Source of the DNA: Photobacterium halotolerans DSM 18316
Lineage (GTDB): Bacteria > Pseudomonadota > Gammaproteobacteria > Enterobacterales > Vibrionaceae
Assembly: GCF_000425165.1 (NCBI RefSeq)
Contig: NZ_KE384325.1
Location: forward strand, 78,291-142,290
DNA: 64,000 nt
Reading direction: 5' to 3'
The notes under the pieces are model-generated. The model did no database searches and was not told the DNA's origin. It worked only from the letters and a program-made list of their open reading frames with translations. This document shows positions 61,598 through 64,000 of the stretch, piece after piece; position 1 is the first letter of the stretch; every line of letters begins with the position of its first letter. Position numbers and translations under genes: made by a program.

Positions 61598-61778
61598 TGG
61601 TGAATCAAACCTCTCAAGCTATGCGTTTTTCTCATGGCTAGTATGCCGACTTTTCGATTCTTATTTCAAATTTATTTGTTTAATTTATGTAAAAGGAAAT
61701 ATAAAGATCCTCAGGTTGAATGATTAATCATAAATCTGGGCTTAATTTTGTTATTCATGCATTGCGAAGAGGTGTGTT

Positions 61779-62864
61779 GTGACGTCGCTAGCTACGAAAT
61801 TAGTGCCAGAGGTAGTAAAAAACCTCATACCCTATCAGTCTGCTCGCCGCATCGGCGGGAAAGGGCATATCTGGCTGAATGCCAACGAGCTGGAGCAGAG
61901 TGAGCGTTACGGCGAATCAGAGAGTTACAATCGCTACCCTGATTTTCTTCCGCACGTTATTGAAAATGCATACCTGGAATACAGCAAAAATGCCATGGGT
62001 GGTGCAGCGTTGCAATGTCAATCGCTGGCAGTTCGCGGGGCCGATGAGGGAATCGATTTATTGATTCGGACATTTTGCCAGCCGGGTAATGATCAAATTA
62101 TTGTCTGCCCGCCTACCTATGCAATGTATGAGTTCTGTGCCGATTCGATTGCAGTGAACACAGTGAAAGTCCCCTTGGCTGAGGACTTCAGTCTGAATGA
62201 GGAGGCGATTACCCCTCACCTGAAAGACAGTAAAATTCTGTTTTTATGTTCACCTAACAATCCGACAGGTAACGTTATTCCTCACGAGCAAATCGTGGCT
62301 TTGCTTGAAGCAAGCAAAGAGTCCACCCTGGTGGTGGTTGATGAGGCCTATATTGAGTTTGCACCGCACACCAGTGTGGTTGATCTGATTGCCGATTATC
62401 CGCATCTTGTTGTGATTCGCACCCTGTCCAAGGCTTTCGGACTGGCCTCGATCCGAGTGGGATTTTTACTGGCTGATACGAGTGTGATGGATTATGTTGC
62501 ACGCTTGATTCCGCCTTATCCGATAGCGGATCCAAGTGCGCTGGTTGCCAAAAAAGCGCTACAGGAAGAAGGGCTTGCGGCCATGCGTCGTCAGGCGGAT
62601 GAGCTGGTTTCCATTCGAAACTGGTTTGCTGAAGAAGTGGCAGGGCTGGCTTTTGTCGAGCAGGTGTATCCGTCTTCCACCAATTTTGTGCTGATTAAAT
62701 TCAGTACCGACGATTGCCTCTATCAGTACCTGCTGCAAAAAGGCATAGTCACCCGTAATCAGGCTCATGACCCGCGCTTGGCTCGCTGTGTCCGTATTTC
62801 TATCGGAACCCGAGCCAGCATGCAAGAAACACTGGATGCGTTAAAAGAGTATCCATTAAATTAA
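61779..62864 (+). CDS. hisC: Histidinol-phosphate aminotransferase-family enzyme
   Basis: A 361-residue PLP aminotransferase of the HisC family: WLNANELEQSERYGESES, NRYPDFLPH, CSPNNPTGNVIPHEQI, DEAYIEFAPHTSV and the cofactor lysine K218 in RTLSKAFGLASIRVGFLL. It starts at GTG with AGAGG upstream. No other his genes are near; instead an amino-acid binding protein gene follows 33 bases on, and a LysR gene is divergent. It may therefore serve aromatic or basic amino-acid transamination rather than histidine synthesis, or be a second HisC. The name is a family-level call. Confidence 0.85.
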   Translation: MTSLATKLVPEVVKNLIPYQSARRIGGKGHIWLNANELEQSERYGESESYNRYPDFLPHVIENAYLEYSKNAMGGAALQCQSLAVRGADEGIDLLIRTFCQPGNDQIIVCPPTYAMYEFCADSIAVNTVKVPLAEDFSLNEEAITPHLKDSKILFLCSPNNPTGNVIPHEQIVALLEASKESTLVVVDEAYIEFAPHTSVVDLIADYPHLVVIRTLSKAFGLASIRVGFLLADTSVMDYVARLIPPYPIADPSALVAKKALQEEGLAAMRRQADELVSIRNWFAEEVAGLAFVEQVYPSSTNFVLIKFSTDDCLYQYLLQKGIVTRNQAHDPRLARCVRISIGTRASMQETLDALKEYPLN

Positions 62865-62897
62865 AGAATAAACACGACAGTGTAAGAGGGGATAACA

Positions 62898-63671
62898 ATG
62901 AAAAAGCAACTAGGTCTGGGTCTGATCCTGGCAACAGCAATGATGGCGAATGTTCAGGCAGCGGATAAACCGGTACGTTTAGCATCCGATTTTACTTACC
63001 CGCCATTTAACTACAAAGACGCGAATGGTACTCCGAAAGGGTTTGATATTGAAATTGCCGATGCGCTCTGTGAGGAAGCGAAACTGGACTGCGTTTGGGT
63101 AACGCAGAGCTGGGACGGTTTGATTCCGTCGCTGTTAGCCCGTAAGTCAGATGCCATCATGGCATCCATGCGTATCACAGAGGAACGTAAGCAGCGGGTA
63201 TTGTTTACCGACAAGTATTATCAGACTCCGGCCCGGTTTGTTGCTCGTAGCGATGCTGGTATCAGCATAGATAAAGCCGGCCTGGAAGGGAAAAAGATCG
63301 GTGTTCAGCTGGGCACTATTCATGACCGTTATGTCACTGACATGTATGGCGATGTAGCGAAAATTCAGCGTTACACAGGGCAAGACGAAGTGTATCTGGA
63401 CTTAACTACCGGCCGTCTCGATGCCGCCTTTGGTAACTCGGATCAGCTTGCGCTGGCTTTTCTGGAAAAAGAGCAAGGCCAGAATTTCGAGTTTGTCGGT
63501 GAAGCGGTCACAGACAAAGCCTACATTGGCGAGGGAACAGCCCTGGCATTGCGTAAAACAGACAAAGCTCTGGCGGATAAATTCAACAAAGCGATTCAGG
63601 CTATCCGTGAAAATGGTACCTATGACCGTATTGCCGGTAAGTACTTTAAGTTTGATATTTACGGTGAGTAA
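62898..63671 (+). CDS. Amino-acid ABC transporter periplasmic binding protein
   Basis: A 257-residue periplasmic protein with a Sec signal (LGLGLILATAMMANVQA). The solute-binding (SBP_bac_3) pattern is complete: LASDFTYPPFNYKDANGTPK, GFDIEIADALCEEAKLDC, SWDGLIPSLLARKSDAIMAS, MRITEERKQRVLFTDKYY and IGVQLGTIHDRYVTDMYG. It is most like lysine/arginine/ornithine- or histidine-binding proteins. No permease or ATPase gene follows inside the window. It is 33 bases after hisC and ends in a strong terminator. Confidence 0.88.
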   Translation: MKKQLGLGLILATAMMANVQAADKPVRLASDFTYPPFNYKDANGTPKGFDIEIADALCEEAKLDCVWVTQSWDGLIPSLLARKSDAIMASMRITEERKQRVLFTDKYYQTPARFVARSDAGISIDKAGLEGKKIGVQLGTIHDRYVTDMYGDVAKIQRYTGQDEVYLDLTTGRLDAAFGNSDQLALAFLEKEQGQNFEFVGEAVTDKAYIGEGTALALRKTDKALADKFNKAIQAIRENGTYDRIAGKYFKFDIYGE

Positions 63672-63691
63672 GGGTTTCCGTTTACTCTCTG

Positions 63692-63725
63692 AAAAATCCG
63701 AAGCGGTTGCTTCGGATTTTTTTTT
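63692..63725 (+). terminator. Strong intrinsic terminator
   Basis: AAAAATCCGAAGC / GCTTCGGATTTTT with a GGTT loop, extended by T, ends the hisC-binding protein unit. Confidence 0.9.
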
Positions 63726-64000
63726 GCGCTGGGGTTGGGTGAGTTTGTCGCGCATTGGGTTCTGTGGCTCAATTGACATTGTCTGATGCGCGCCAGGTAC
63801 TCTTTTAAGGCAAAAATGTATGGTCCGCCCCGTTTTTGCAACTACAATTTTAACGGGAGTGGTTTGCGCTAATGTATTCGGAGTCTCTCTTGGAAGCTCT
63901 CGCATTCCAGCTCCACGATGATATCTGCGCCAGATAATCCTTAAAAGAGTAAATGCATCTAAGTGCTATTTTTGCCGTCAGGTTACATATCTGGCCGATT
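63726..64000. other. Right edge without a supported gene
   Basis: No frame with a ribosome binding site or family match was found in the last 275 bases; the next gene must begin beyond the window. Confidence 0.4.

Noticed and set aside
1..64000. tRNA, rRNA, CRISPR arrays, prophage
   Set aside because: No cloverleaf-type sequence, repeat-spacer array or phage structural gene was noticed by reading; a covariance-model scan would be needed to exclude small RNAs.

Overview
The window looks like a chromosomal segment of a marine Vibrionaceae bacterium, most like Photobacterium or a close relative. This is inferred from the gene families (a VpsR-type regulator, cobyric acid synthase, PBP1B, two DUF2750 proteins, HopJ-type, DUF3820 and DUF3010 proteins) and from base composition near 50% GC; no rRNA or marker gene is present to prove it. 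Gene density is high, intrinsic terminators are frequent, and no tRNA, rRNA, CRISPR array, prophage or complete insertion sequence was seen.

Layout. 1-18.4 kb is mostly housekeeping: the end of phhB, metC, tag, a cation diffusion facilitator, an SMR exporter, astB, a phosphohexomutase, mrcB (PBP1B), a Nudix hydrolase, YceI- and FAH-family proteins and small conserved proteins. 18.6-25.0 kb is the accessory highlight, described below. 25.2-37.6 kb holds a secreted endonuclease/phosphatase-fold protein, an anaerobic ribonucleotide reductase pair (nrdD lacking its ATP-cone, and nrdG) behind FNR- and NrdR-like sites, a ceramidase-like membrane protein with a methyltransferase, a Tat-exported PhoX-family phosphatase, a lipase-like hydrolase, acetyltransferases and a GAF-GGDEF diguanylate cyclase. 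37.6-54.9 kb holds an RhlE-type helicase, a GDPD phosphodiesterase, a zinc-ribbon microprotein, a MATE transporter followed by a small inverted-repeat element, cobQ, aroG, a crotonase, a rhomboid protease, a DJ-1/AraC divergent pair and csaA. 54.9-64 kb holds small stress-type proteins, a periplasmic glutathione peroxidase, a secreted lipase with a membrane-anchored companion, and an amino-acid cluster (LysR, hisC, ABC solute-binding protein).

The most interesting region is 18.6-25.0 kb. A divergent outer-membrane beta-barrel faces a run of five secreted proteins: two paralogous Asp/Asn/Lys-rich proteins ending in a curlin/Fap-like Q-N-A-G-N-N repeat, two small Sec-exported proteins that each carry a double-glycine leader-like motif after the signal peptide, and a Sec-exported C39-type cysteine protease with an intact C-H-D triad. 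A VpsR-family regulator with no GAFTGA motif follows. The set resembles the Pseudomonas Fap functional-amyloid operon in composition (amyloid subunits, FapD C39 protease, FapF barrel) but differs in order, in the tandem-Cys motif, in the double-glycine substrates and in its regulator. I interpret it as a candidate biofilm-matrix amyloid secretion system that processes double-glycine leaders in the periplasm, probably tied to c-di-GMP control.
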